Below, one piece after another: positions 23,867-32,062 of a DNA stretch of 37,210 nt; position 1 is the first letter of the stretch, and every line of letters begins with the position of its first letter. The DNA lies in NCBI RefSeq assembly GCF_900769625.1, contig NZ_CAAGHK010000021.1, forward strand, positions 1 through 37,210, given 5' to 3'. The position numbers were made by a program, and so were the translations under genes. Source of the DNA: an uncultured Clostridium sp. Its GTDB lineage: Bacteria > Bacillota > Clostridia > Clostridiales > Clostridiaceae. The notes under the pieces are model-generated. The model was given only the letters and a program-made list of their open reading frames with translations. It made no database searches and was not told the DNA's origin.

Positions 23867-24643
23867 ATGCAAAATAATAATGATAAATTAATAATAGGCG
23901 GACATGAATTTGACTCACGTTTCATTTTAGGAAGCGGAAAATATTCTCTTGATTTAATAAATGCAGCTGTTGAAAATGCTGGTGCAGAAATAATCACCTT
24001 GGCTGTAAGACGTGCCAATGTCAACGGAGATTCTAATATTCTAAATTACATACCTAAAAATGTTACTTTACTTCCTAATACATCTGGTGCACGTACTGCC
24101 GAGGAAGCTGTACGAATAGCTCATCTTGCAAGAGCACTTGGATGCGGTGATTTTGTAAAAATAGAAATTATGCGTGATTCAAAATATCTTTTACCTGATA
24201 ACTTTGAAACAATCAAGGCTACTGAAATTCTTGCAAAAGAAGGATTTGTAGTAATGCCATATATGTACCCAGATCTTAATGTTGCCAGAGACCTTGTAAA
24301 TGCTGGAGCTGCTGCCATCATGCCTTTAGCTTCTCCTATTGGAACTAATAAAGGATTATGCACTAAGGATTTCATTAAAATTCTCATCGATGAAGTTGAA
24401 CTTCCTATTATTGTTGACGCAGGTATCGGCAGACCATCTCATGCATGTGAAGCTATGGAAATGGGTGCTTCTGCCATTATGGCAAACACTGCTATTGCCA
24501 CTGCTGGTGATATTCCTGTTATGGCTTCTGCATTTAAAAATGCCATCAATGCTGGAAGATGCGCTTATCTTGCCGGACTTGGAAGAGTTCTTGAAGGAAG
24601 AGCTTCTGCCTCATCACCATTAACTGGATTTTTACAGGATTAA
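23867..24643 (+). CDS. thiG: Thiazole synthase ThiG
   Basis: 258 residues. It condenses 1-deoxyxylulose-5-phosphate, dehydroglycine and ThiS-thiocarboxylate sulfur into the thiazole phosphate. Family signatures: FILGSGKYSLDL, TLAVRRANVNGD, the Schiff-base lysine in GCGDFVKIEIMRD (about Lys98), GFVVMPYMYPDLNVARDL, IMPLASPIGTNKGL and VDAGIGRPSHACEAMEMG. The ATG at 23867 is chosen because AAAGGAG precedes it. The frame is open further upstream across the 150-bp thiF-thiG gap, but the sequence there is low-complexity and lacks a ribosome site. Confidence 0.96.
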   Translation: MQNNNDKLIIGGHEFDSRFILGSGKYSLDLINAAVENAGAEIITLAVRRANVNGDSNILNYIPKNVTLLPNTSGARTAEEAVRIAHLARALGCGDFVKIEIMRDSKYLLPDNFETIKATEILAKEGFVVMPYMYPDLNVARDLVNAGAAAIMPLASPIGTNKGLCTKDFIKILIDEVELPIIVDAGIGRPSHACEAMEMGASAIMANTAIATAGDIPVMASAFKNAINAGRCAYLAGLGRVLEGRASASSPLTGFLQD

Positions 24644-24661
24644 GATAGGAGGATAAATGAA

Positions 24662-25822
24662 ATGGAACAACGTATTGATTATATGGAATACCTTCCCGGT
24701 ATGGAAGTCTTAGAAGAATCTACTGTCATGGATGAAGTAATTACAAGAATGAATGCTTATGATTACGATAAATATACTGCCATAGATGTTATGAAAGCAT
24801 TAAACAAAGATGTTTTAGAACCGAAAGATTTTGCTGCTCTTTTATCCCCTGCTGCTTTTCCATTTTTAGAACAGATGGCTGAGCGTGCTCAATTAGAAAC
24901 ACGCAAGCATTTTGGAAACTCTGTCAACATGTTTACACCAATTTATATTGCAAATTACTGTGAAAACTACTGCATTTACTGTGGTTTCAACTGCCATAAC
25001 AAGATAAAACGTGCAAGATTAAATGAAGAAGAAATAGATCACGAAATGGCTGCTATTGCCAAGACAGGCCTTCAGGAAATTTTAGTCCTTACCGGCGAAA
25101 GTCCTACTATATCTGATGTTAAATATATTGGAGAAGCCTGCAAAATTGCCAAAAAGTATTTTAAAGTTATCGGTATAGAAGTATATCCTATGAATAGCGA
25201 TGAATATTCTTATCTTCATCAATGTGGTGTTGACTATGTTACTGTGTTCCAGGAAACATACAACAGCGATAAATATGAAACTCTTCACCTTGCAGGACAT
25301 AAACGTATTTTCCCTTACAGATTTAATACTCAGGAGCGTGCGCTTAAAGGTGGTATGAGAGGTGTAGGTTTTGCAGCACTGCTTGGTCTTGATGATTTCA
25401 GAAAAGATGCTTTTGCAACTGGTATGCATGCATATCTTCTGCAGAGAAAATATCCTCATGCAGAAATTGCATTCTCATGCCCCAGATTACGTCCAATTAT
25501 AAATAATGACAAGATTAATCCTAAAGATGTACATGAACCACAGCTATTGCAGGTAATGTGTGCATATAGAATATTCATGCCATATGCAAGCTTGACAATT
25601 TCTACCCGTGAACAGGCACGTTTCCGTGATAATGTTATTGGACTTGCTGCTACAAAGATTTCTGCTGGCGTATGTGTTGGTATTGGCGGACGTGTTGATG
25701 GTGAAGAAGAAAAAGGTGATGAACAATTTGAAATTTCCGATCCAAGAAATGTTGAACAGGTTTACAATGCAATCTTAGATCATGGACTTCAGCCAGTAAT
25801 GAGTGATTATATTTATGTATAA
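24662..25822 (+). CDS. thiH: 2-iminoacetate synthase (tyrosine lyase) ThiH
   Basis: 386 residues, a radical SAM enzyme. It cleaves tyrosine to p-cresol and dehydroglycine for ThiG. The 4Fe-4S cluster cysteines are Cys100, Cys104 and Cys107 (ANYCENYCIYCGFNC). Other family landmarks are GLQEILVLTGESP, VTVFQETYN, HKRIFPYRFNTQERALKGGM and a C-terminal BATS-like segment with SAGVCVGIGGRVDGEEEKGD. AGGAGG lies before the ATG, 18 bp after thiG. Having ThiH rather than the oxygen-dependent glycine oxidase ThiO fits an anaerobe. Its 3' end overlaps tenI. Confidence 0.96.
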   Translation: MEQRIDYMEYLPGMEVLEESTVMDEVITRMNAYDYDKYTAIDVMKALNKDVLEPKDFAALLSPAAFPFLEQMAERAQLETRKHFGNSVNMFTPIYIANYCENYCIYCGFNCHNKIKRARLNEEEIDHEMAAIAKTGLQEILVLTGESPTISDVKYIGEACKIAKKYFKVIGIEVYPMNSDEYSYLHQCGVDYVTVFQETYNSDKYETLHLAGHKRIFPYRFNTQERALKGGMRGVGFAALLGLDDFRKDAFATGMHAYLLQRKYPHAEIAFSCPRLRPIINNDKINPKDVHEPQLLQVMCAYRIFMPYASLTISTREQARFRDNVIGLAATKISAGVCVGIGGRVDGEEEKGDEQFEISDPRNVEQVYNAILDHGLQPVMSDYIYV

Positions 25823-26477
25823 TGTACTAGCAGTTACTAATCGTCATTTATGTAAAAGTGATTTTTTAGAGCAGATAAAGAAAATCTGTCTTCTAAATCA
25901 GCAGATCACTAATGATAATAGAATCAATAGCAATTTACTTGAAACTAATACTAACACTTCATATAATAACTTAAAAGATATAAATTCAATATCAATCTTA
26001 CTGAGAGAAAAAGACCTCAGTGAAGACAATTATGAAAAGCTGGCGGTAAAGGTAATAAAAATATGTGAAGAATACAATACAGAATGTATTCTTCACACCT
26101 ACTTCAATACTGCTAAAAAACTTGCAGTCAGAAAAATTCATCTTCCCTTATCAGTATTGAAAAACAATCAAAATCTTATCTATGAATTTGATTCTGTCGG
26201 AGTATCTATTCATTCACTAAACGATGCTGTTGAGGCACAAAAGCTGGGTACTTCATATATGACTGCCGGTCACATATTTGCTACTGACTGTAAGAAAGGA
26301 ATTCCAGGCCGTGGCCTTTCCTTCCTGGAGAATGTTATAAATCATGTAGATATTCCTGTTTTTGCAATCGGAGGTATATCTAGCTCCAACATAAAAGATG
26401 TCATCAAATGCGGTGCATCCGGCATATGTATTATGTCTGGATTAATGAATATTGCCCAGCCAGAAGACTTTTTCTAA
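25815..26477 (+). CDS. tenI: TenI-like thiazole tautomerase / thiamine phosphate synthase homologue
   Basis: 220 residues. A ThiE/TenI TIM barrel: VLAVTNRHLC at the start, ILLREKDLSEDNYEKLA, SIHSLNDAVEAQKLG, YMTAGHIFATDCKKGIPGRG and PVFAIGGISSSNIKDV. From memory, the FxTDCKKGxxGRG and xxHSLxxAVxAxK stretches are closer to Bacillus TenI (thiazole tautomerase) than to ThiE. The ThiE pyrimidine-site pattern HLGQxD is replaced by IHLPLSVL. The ATG at 25815 overlaps the thiH end by 8 bases; a GTG at 25803 is the alternative. It probably finishes the thiazole carboxylate made by ThiG. Low-complexity Asn residues near 35-55 look like an insertion. Confidence 0.82.
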   Translation: MYNVLAVTNRHLCKSDFLEQIKKICLLNQQITNDNRINSNLLETNTNTSYNNLKDINSISILLREKDLSEDNYEKLAVKVIKICEEYNTECILHTYFNTAKKLAVRKIHLPLSVLKNNQNLIYEFDSVGVSIHSLNDAVEAQKLGTSYMTAGHIFATDCKKGIPGRGLSFLENVINHVDIPVFAIGGISSSNIKDVIKCGASGICIMSGLMNIAQPEDFF

Positions 26478-26723
26478 TATGAATACTATTAATAATAAAA
26501 TTAAGCAAAACAAGTAATAATATGACCTTACTTGTGCATTAATCTAATAAATTCATCATTGTATTATAGTTAATTGATTTTAAGGCTGCTATTTCTAAAT
26601 TAGAGCTAGCAGCTTAAACTTTTCCTATTTACTGCATAACAATAAAAAAGCTAAAACATGTACTTAATTTTATACACATCTTAACTTTAACTCTCTTACA
26701 TTTTTTATTATTAAATAAACAAC

Positions 26724-26799
26724 TGGTGCAGGCAGAGGGATTTGAACCCTCAAAACCTAGCGTCTGAGACTAGTACGTATGCCGTTCCGTCATGCCTGC
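26724..26799 (-). tRNA. tRNA-Leu (CAG anticodon) with short variable region
   Basis: A 76-nt cloverleaf with encoded CCA: acceptor GCAGGCA/TGCCTGC (7 bp), D-stem ACG/CGT with a GG-containing loop, anticodon stem CTAGT/GCTAG (one T-G pair), loop CTCAGAC giving anticodon CAG (reads CUG, Leu), T-arm GAGGG-TTCAAAT-CCCTC, discriminator A73. The variable region is only GTTTT, whereas bacterial tRNA-Leu are class II molecules with a long variable arm. The D-arm has the three-pair stem with a G-A mismatch common in class II tRNA-Leu. The fold is otherwise sound. The isotype is called from the anticodon only. Confidence 0.8.
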
Positions 26800-27048
26800 A
26801 TAATATGTAAATCAACAGTATTATTTTTAAACACTATATTAATATAATATACTGTTATTAATATTTTTTCAAGCTTTTAGTATGCAAAACTTGTAAAAAA
26901 TCTTATAAATTAGCTGTTTCATTATTCTGCTCTACATTTAACTGGTAAAGTGGGCATAATAAAGTTATAATTAATTGACAATCAACGCAGTAATTTGATA
27001 GTTTTATTGATATACTGCTAATTTAGTAAACAATACAAAGGAGATATT

Positions 27049-28275
27049 ATGACTACTTTTAATGATTTAAACTTAGATTCAAATATAATTGAAGGATTAA
27101 AAAAACAAGGTATAACAGAACCTACTACTATTCAGGCTGCTGCCATAGCACCATCAATGGAAAATAAAGATGTAATAGGTGAAGCTTTTACTGGTAGCGG
27201 AAAAACACTTGCTTACCTTCTTCCTATATTCCACAAGATAAATACTTCAAAAAGAGAAATGCAGGCTATAATTTTAGCTCCTACCCATGAACTTGCCCTT
27301 CAAATAGAAGCACAAATTAAACTTCTTGCTGAAAATTCAGCTTCTCCTATCACTTCTTATTCTGTAATCGGTGATGTAAACATCAATAATCAGATTAAAA
27401 AAATTAAGGATATAAAGCCTCATATAATTGTTGGCTCAACAGGAAGAATCCTTGATCTTATAAGAAAGAAAAAAATCACTGCCCATACAATAAAAACAAT
27501 CGTCATCGATGAAGGTGATAACTTACTAGATCCAAAAAGATCACAGATTACAAAGGATATCATTAAAACTACTATGAGAGATCGTCAGCTGATGGTATTT
27601 TCTGCTTCAATAAAGCCTGAAACTTTATTAACATGCAAAAGACTTATGAAAGAGCCTGTAATAATAAAATCAGAAGAAAAAGCTGAAATGAATCCAAACA
27701 TTAAGCATATGCTTTTTGTATGTGACAGAAGAGATAAGTTTGAAACACTAAGAAAAATATTAGCAGCTGAAAAACCAGAAAAAGCAATTGTTTTTGTTAA
27801 CAGTAATGAAGATATCGAAATGACTACTGCAAAACTTAACTTCCACAACAAAGACTGTTTTGCAATGAGCGGTCATATTTCTAAAGAAGACAGAAAACTG
27901 GCAATCGAAAGTTTTAGAAGAGGTAAGATAAAAATACTTGTTTCATCTGATGTAACTGCCAGAGGACTTGACGTTGAAGGAGTTACTCATGTATTCCACT
28001 TAGATCTTCCATTAAAACTCAACGAATATTTACATAGAGCTGGTAGAACTGCCAGAGGAAATAACTCTGGCATATCAGCTGCCATTGCTACTGTAAAACA
28101 GATTAACATAATCAAAAAATATGAAAAAGAATTTAGAATTAAATTTGAAGATAAAAAAATTTTTGGAGGAAAAATCTTAAACAAAACCTCTCCTACAGAT
28201 GATTACAAACCACAAAAACCAAAAAAGAAAATTAATTCTTATGCCAATAAGAATGGTAAATCTAAATTCTTTTAA
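27049..28275 (+). CDS. Divergent DEAD-box-type RNA helicase (DEGD motif)
   Basis: 408 residues. Two RecA-like domains with a Q motif (GITEPTTIQAAAIAP) and a normal Walker A (AFTGSGKTLAYLLP, 47-60). Several standard motifs are altered: PTRELA reads PTHELA (79-84), TPGR reads STGR (130-133), DEAD reads DEGD (154-157), and SAT reads SAS. The second domain is conventional (VFVNSNEDIE, SSDVTARGLDVEGVTHVFHL, EYLHRAGRTARG). The C-terminus is a basic tail (KPQKPKKKINSYANKNGK), probably for RNA contact. The ATP-binding lysine and motif VI arginines are kept, so activity is likely. It resembles small clostridial helicases near the CshC/YfmL group. AAAGGAG site; own terminator. Confidence 0.85.
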   Translation: MTTFNDLNLDSNIIEGLKKQGITEPTTIQAAAIAPSMENKDVIGEAFTGSGKTLAYLLPIFHKINTSKREMQAIILAPTHELALQIEAQIKLLAENSASPITSYSVIGDVNINNQIKKIKDIKPHIIVGSTGRILDLIRKKKITAHTIKTIVIDEGDNLLDPKRSQITKDIIKTTMRDRQLMVFSASIKPETLLTCKRLMKEPVIIKSEEKAEMNPNIKHMLFVCDRRDKFETLRKILAAEKPEKAIVFVNSNEDIEMTTAKLNFHNKDCFAMSGHISKEDRKLAIESFRRGKIKILVSSDVTARGLDVEGVTHVFHLDLPLKLNEYLHRAGRTARGNNSGISAAIATVKQINIIKKYEKEFRIKFEDKKIFGGKILNKTSPTDDYKPQKPKKKINSYANKNGKSKFF

Positions 28276-28309
28276 TCAAACTTTTAAATTTTAGAAATAA
28301 TTTAACACA

Positions 28310-28337
28310 AAAAATCCAGAAATATTTCTGGATTTTT
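28310..28337 (+). terminator. Terminator of the helicase gene
   Basis: A near-perfect 13-bp stem (AAAAATCCAGAAA with TTTCTGGATTTTT, 28310-28337) with a 2-nt centre; T-run on the plus strand, A-run on the left, so it may work both ways. Confidence 0.82.
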
Positions 28338-28437
28338 ATAAGGAATATGGAGAAATTTGTGTAAATAAATCTTTCCACATTCCCTAATTTAAAGCCTACA
28401 TATAGTTCACATAATCCACTAATAACAAAATATGAAC

Positions 28438-29028
28438 CTATACTTTAATTATTGAATCCATAAGCTCCTTATTATGTTCTCTTATATGACCACATATATT
28501 ATTGTCATTCAAGCTTACAATCCTTCTATGTTTTAACGAAAAACATTCCAATTCCTCTCTTGTGCCGCTGATCCACAGCATATAGTTATCAAGGCTGGTT
28601 TTTACTATATCCTCTACCTCTTCTCCTGGCTTAAAACTGTTGTCATCACTAATTTTTAAAACATATAATTCACAGATTTCATCATCTAAAATATCATCGT
28701 GGTTTTTCTCTTCAAATTTTCTTCCTGCATATATAAAATCAGATTCATCTGCCTTGATTCCGACTTCTTCATATAGTTCACGAACCATTGAAAGTTCTGG
28801 AGATTCTCCACTTGATATATGTCCTGCACAAGCAATATCATAAAGTCCAGGATAATTACTTTTATCAAAAGATCTCTGCTGAAAATATATCCATTTTTCT
28901 TTGTCCTCTTTCTGTATAATATAACATTGTACTACTTTATGCTTATATCCAAATTTATGCACATCAGACCTCGATTCCACACCAGTTTTTTTCAAGTTAT
29001 CATTATAAATATCAATCATTTCTTCCAT
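28438..29028 (-). CDS. Nudix hydrolase, IPP-isomerase-like subgroup
   Basis: 196 residues. A complete Nudix box GHISSGESPELSMVRELYEE-VGI at 69-91 (pattern G-x5-E-x7-R-E-x2-E-E-x-G), which binds Mg and cleaves a nucleoside-diphosphate-type bond. The N-terminus (DIYNDNLKKTGVESRSDVHK) and WIYFQQRSFDKSNYPGLYDI fit the group related to isopentenyl diphosphate isomerase and YfcD, whose substrates are mostly unknown. The ATG at 29028 is preferred because AGGAG lies eight bases before it; a longer in-frame reading to 29058 lacks a ribosome site. A monocistronic gene divergent from the ilv operon. Confidence 0.88.
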   Translation of the reverse strand: MEEMIDIYNDNLKKTGVESRSDVHKFGYKHKVVQCYIIQKEDKEKWIYFQQRSFDKSNYPGLYDIACAGHISSGESPELSMVRELYEEVGIKADESDFIYAGRKFEEKNHDDILDDEICELYVLKISDDNSFKPGEEVEDIVKTSLDNYMLWISGTREELECFSLKHRRIVSLNDNNICGHIREHNKELMDSIIKV

Positions 29029-29160
29029 AAAAAATTCTCCTATGCAAAATACATTCATAAAATTTATTTTTATCAGTTTCTATTTTACCACTCTTTACAA
29101 CGAAACCGTATTATTATTAAATAAGCTTATCTTAGTTTCTTTGAATTCAAATATAAAAAG

Positions 29161-29198
29161 CATGCAGTCAAATAAATATAATTTACTGCATGTTTTTT
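29161..29198 (+). terminator. Orphan hairpin terminator
   Basis: CATGCAGT (29161-29168) pairs with ACTGCATG (29185-29192), followed by TTTTTT. It lies between the divergent Nudix gene and the ilv promoter, where no plus-strand gene ends. Confidence 0.6.
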
Positions 29199-29264
29199 GT
29201 ATTGCTATTTTATGATAACTTATTATTAATTTTATATATTTTTAAATGAATTTTTAAAAATATA

Positions 29265-29294
29265 TTGACATATATAATTATTTATTAATATAAT
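29265..29294 (+). promoter_or_regulatory. Promoter of the ilvBN operon
   Basis: TTGACA (29265-29270), an 18-bp spacer and TATAAT (29289-29294). The start near 29301 fits the beginning of the T-box leader. Confidence 0.7.
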
Positions 29295-29300
29295 TAATAT

Positions 29301-29695
29301 AAATTCTATATTTTTACAGATATGATAAGGAGAAGTACATATATTATTGAATCGAAGAGAAGGAATGTGTGGTGTAAATTCCTATGAAATGTATGTGGAA
29401 CTAGCCTTTGACTTTTAAAAGAAATCTTTTATAGAAAGTAGACTTAAACGGCAGCCTCCGTTATAAGGTATATATTAAGTTCATTTAATTATTAGTTAAA
29501 ATGATATCTATATGCTGCATATCAGCTATGTTAACTAATAAATCTGTTTTTGAAAAATATTTTTTAAAAACATGCATTAATAGTAATATTACGATTTATG
29601 AACTAATATTATAAAGTGTGTATATTAATTATACAAATTTAGGTGGTACCGCGATGATCCCTCTTCATCCTATTGTTTTGGATGGAGAGTTTTTT
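29301..29695 (+). ncRNA. T-box riboswitch upstream of ilvB
   Basis: A tRNA-sensing leader. Stem I: ACATATATT (29337-29345) pairs with AATGTATGT (29388-29396); its distal hairpin AGGAAT/ATTCCT (29361-29383) holds the GGTG loop motif. Stem II/pseudoknot region CGGCAGCCTCCG lies near 29449-29460. Stem III: ATTAGTTAA/TTAACTAAT (29491-29539). The conserved T-box AGGTGGTACCGCG is at 29641-29653; its TGGT bulge would pair with an ACCA tRNA end. Terminator: CTCTTCATCC (29661-29670) with GGATGGAGAG (29680-29689), then TTTTTT. Uncharged tRNA would favour the antiterminator and turn on ilvBN. The likely specifier is CTA at 29401-29403 (Leu), a reading by position only. Confidence 0.92.
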
Positions 29696-29813
29696 AATAT
29701 CTAAACTTATATTCCAATTGATACAGATTTGCTTTATTTAATGAAGATTAATTATTAAAACCTATATAAAATAGATTTTTTTAAACTATAAAACTTATTG
29801 GGGAGTGATTATT

Positions 29814-31562
29814 TTGAAATATAATGGAGCTGAAATAGTTATAAAACTATTGGAAAATCAAGGCGTTGAATATATTGCTGGCATACCTGGAGGCTTTAAT
29901 CTTCCAATTTATGATGCTTTATACAAAAGCAAGATAAAACATGTCCTTGCACGTCATGAACAAGGGGCTGCATTCATTGCTCAGGGAATTTCAAGAACTA
30001 CTGACAAGGCAGGAGTATGTTTTGCAACTTCTGGCCCTGGTGCTACAAATCTTCTAACTGCTATTGCCGATGCAAAACTTGACTCTATTCCGCTGATTGC
30101 TATCACTGGTCAGGTTCCTCTTTCTGCAATAGGTACTGATGCCTTTCAGGAAGTTGATGCATATGGACTTACAATTCCAATAACAAAGCATAATTTTCTT
30201 GTAAGAAGCATTGAAGACCTGTTTACTATAATTCCAGAAGCATTCAGAATAGCTTTGGAAGGAAGACCTGGCCCTGTACTTATTGATATTCCCAAAAATA
30301 TACAGACTGAAGTAATCGACATCGATGATTTTCCTGAAACTCAGCCTTCAAAATTTATTCATCAATCAATCGATGATGAAAATAAATTTGAATCGAATAT
30401 ATGTGGAAATATTGAACACAAGGATTCTTCTAACTTTAAAATCCTTAAACGTTCAACACTTGAATGTATGGCTGAACTAATAAATTCATCACATAAACCG
30501 ATAATATATGCTGGTGGTGGAATTATCCGTGCAGACGCAGCAAACGAACTTTATACTTTCGCAAAAAAGAACAATATTCCTGTTACCTTAAGTCTTATGG
30601 GGATAGGAGCATTTCCTAACAATGATATGCTCAATATAGGAATGCTCGGCATGCACGGTGCTCCTTACACCAATTATTTGATAAACGAAGCGGATTTAAT
30701 ACTTGCTTTTGGTATCAGATTTGATGACAGAGCTACTGGAAACATTGAAAAATTCTGTCCAAAGGCATCGATAATACATGTAGATATAGATCCTTCTGAA
30801 ATCAACAAGATAAAAAATAGCAGCCTATCAATGGTGGCAGATATAAAAGACTTCTTAACAGAAATGATACCACTGGTTGCCGATAAAGAAAGATCATCAT
30901 GGATAAAAAGAGTTGAATGTTTCAAAGAAAAATACCCTCTTCCATCTTATGATAATCCTCTTCATCCAGCTAACATCATTCCATATATAGCATCAAAAGT
31001 TCCCGAAGATACTATTGTATGTACTGATGTCGGCGAGCATCAGATGTGGACAGCCCAGAGATATCCTTTTAAGAAGCCAAAAACACTTTTAACATCAGGC
31101 GGACTTGGCACAATGGGATTTGGACTTCCAGTAGCAATTGGTGCAGCACTTGCAAATCAAGATAAGACAGTCGTATGCTTCAGCGGTGATGGATCTATAT
31201 TGATGAACATTCAGGAGCTTGCAACTTTGGCAGACCTTAAGCTAAATGTTAAAGTAATCATACTTACAAACCATCACTTAGGTCTTGTACGTCAGCAGCA
31301 GCAGCTATTTTATAATGAGCATTATATAGCATCTCATTTCATCTCTGACCCTGACTTTAAGACTATTGCCAAAGGATTTGGCATAAATTCCTGTGATCTT
31401 GGAACTGATGACAAAACTCTTGAGAAACTTGAGGACATTTTAGCTCAGAAAGGTCCATGTGTAATAAATATACCTATAGAAGAACATGAAAATGTGCTGC
31501 CAATGGTTGCACCTGGAAAAGCAAATATTGAAATGATTGGAAGTGACAGATTACATGATTAA
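29814..31562 (+). CDS. ilvB: Acetohydroxyacid (acetolactate) synthase, large subunit
   Basis: 582 residues. A ThDP enzyme making acetolactate or acetohydroxybutyrate, first common step of valine, leucine and isoleucine synthesis. Conserved features: GIPGGFNLPIYDAL, the catalytic Glu in ARHEQGAAFIAQG, TSGPGATNLLTAIADAK, SIPLIAITGQV, FGIRFDDRATGN, and the ThDP motif CFSGDGSILMNIQELATLAD with a distant N in ILTNHHLGLVRQQQ. The TTG at 29814 is chosen because GGGGAG lies eight bases upstream; a GTG at 29805 overlaps that site. Controlled by the T-box upstream; its stop codon overlaps the start of ilvN. Confidence 0.95.
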   Translation: MKYNGAEIVIKLLENQGVEYIAGIPGGFNLPIYDALYKSKIKHVLARHEQGAAFIAQGISRTTDKAGVCFATSGPGATNLLTAIADAKLDSIPLIAITGQVPLSAIGTDAFQEVDAYGLTIPITKHNFLVRSIEDLFTIIPEAFRIALEGRPGPVLIDIPKNIQTEVIDIDDFPETQPSKFIHQSIDDENKFESNICGNIEHKDSSNFKILKRSTLECMAELINSSHKPIIYAGGGIIRADAANELYTFAKKNNIPVTLSLMGIGAFPNNDMLNIGMLGMHGAPYTNYLINEADLILAFGIRFDDRATGNIEKFCPKASIIHVDIDPSEINKIKNSSLSMVADIKDFLTEMIPLVADKERSSWIKRVECFKEKYPLPSYDNPLHPANIIPYIASKVPEDTIVCTDVGEHQMWTAQRYPFKKPKTLLTSGGLGTMGFGLPVAIGAALANQDKTVVCFSGDGSILMNIQELATLADLKLNVKVIILTNHHLGLVRQQQQLFYNEHYIASHFISDPDFKTIAKGFGINSCDLGTDDKTLEKLEDILAQKGPCVINIPIEEHENVLPMVAPGKANIEMIGSDRLHD

Positions 31563-31848
31563 CACTAATTTTTACCTTATAGAACTTCTTGTTAGAAACC
31601 ATGCAGGTGTTATGAGTCATATTACTGGTCTTTTTGCAAGACGTGCATTTAACCTTGAAGGAATTTTATGTGCTCAGGTCGGAGATGGAACTACCAGTAA
31701 AATGTTCCTGCTTGTAAAAAATGACTCGGTACTTGATCAGATAATAAAACAGCTTGAAAAACTTTATGATGTTTTAGAAGTTGCAATACATCAGGATTAT
31801 GATGTTTCTGTTTTTCAAAATCTAGATAAAGTACTTAAAATCAACTAA
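31555..31848 (+). CDS. ilvN: Acetolactate synthase, small regulatory subunit (ACT domain)
   Basis: 97 residues with a single ACT domain (FYLIELLVRNHAGVMSHITG, LFARRAFNLEGILCAQ), which binds end-product amino acid and gives feedback control of IlvB. It is short, like E. coli IlvN/IlvM, and lacks the extra C-terminal domain of the longer 160-residue form. The ATG at 31555 overlaps the ilvB stop by 8 bases, so translation is coupled. A 20-bp terminator follows at once. Confidence 0.9.
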   Translation: MINTNFYLIELLVRNHAGVMSHITGLFARRAFNLEGILCAQVGDGTTSKMFLLVKNDSVLDQIIKQLEKLYDVLEVAIHQDYDVSVFQNLDKVLKIN

Positions 31849-31852
31849 AATA

Positions 31853-31903
31853 AAACTCCCTTACTGCTTTAACTTAAATTAATTTAAAGCAGTAAGGGAG
31901 TTT
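31853..31903 (+). terminator. Terminator of ilvBN
   Basis: A perfect 20-bp stem (31853-31872 with 31884-31903) starting five bases past the ilvN stop; T-rich sequence follows. Confidence 0.9.
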
Positions 31904-32062
31904 GTTATTATTATGATTTTAGCTGCTGTAATTACTATGCTCATCAATTCAAATTTTAAATCTGTATCGCTGTGCTAAGTTTTCGGCATTATATTCGTCT
32001 GACTATACTGCCGATTATTCTATTAAGGATACTTAATATCTTTCAATATTTTCACTCATCTT

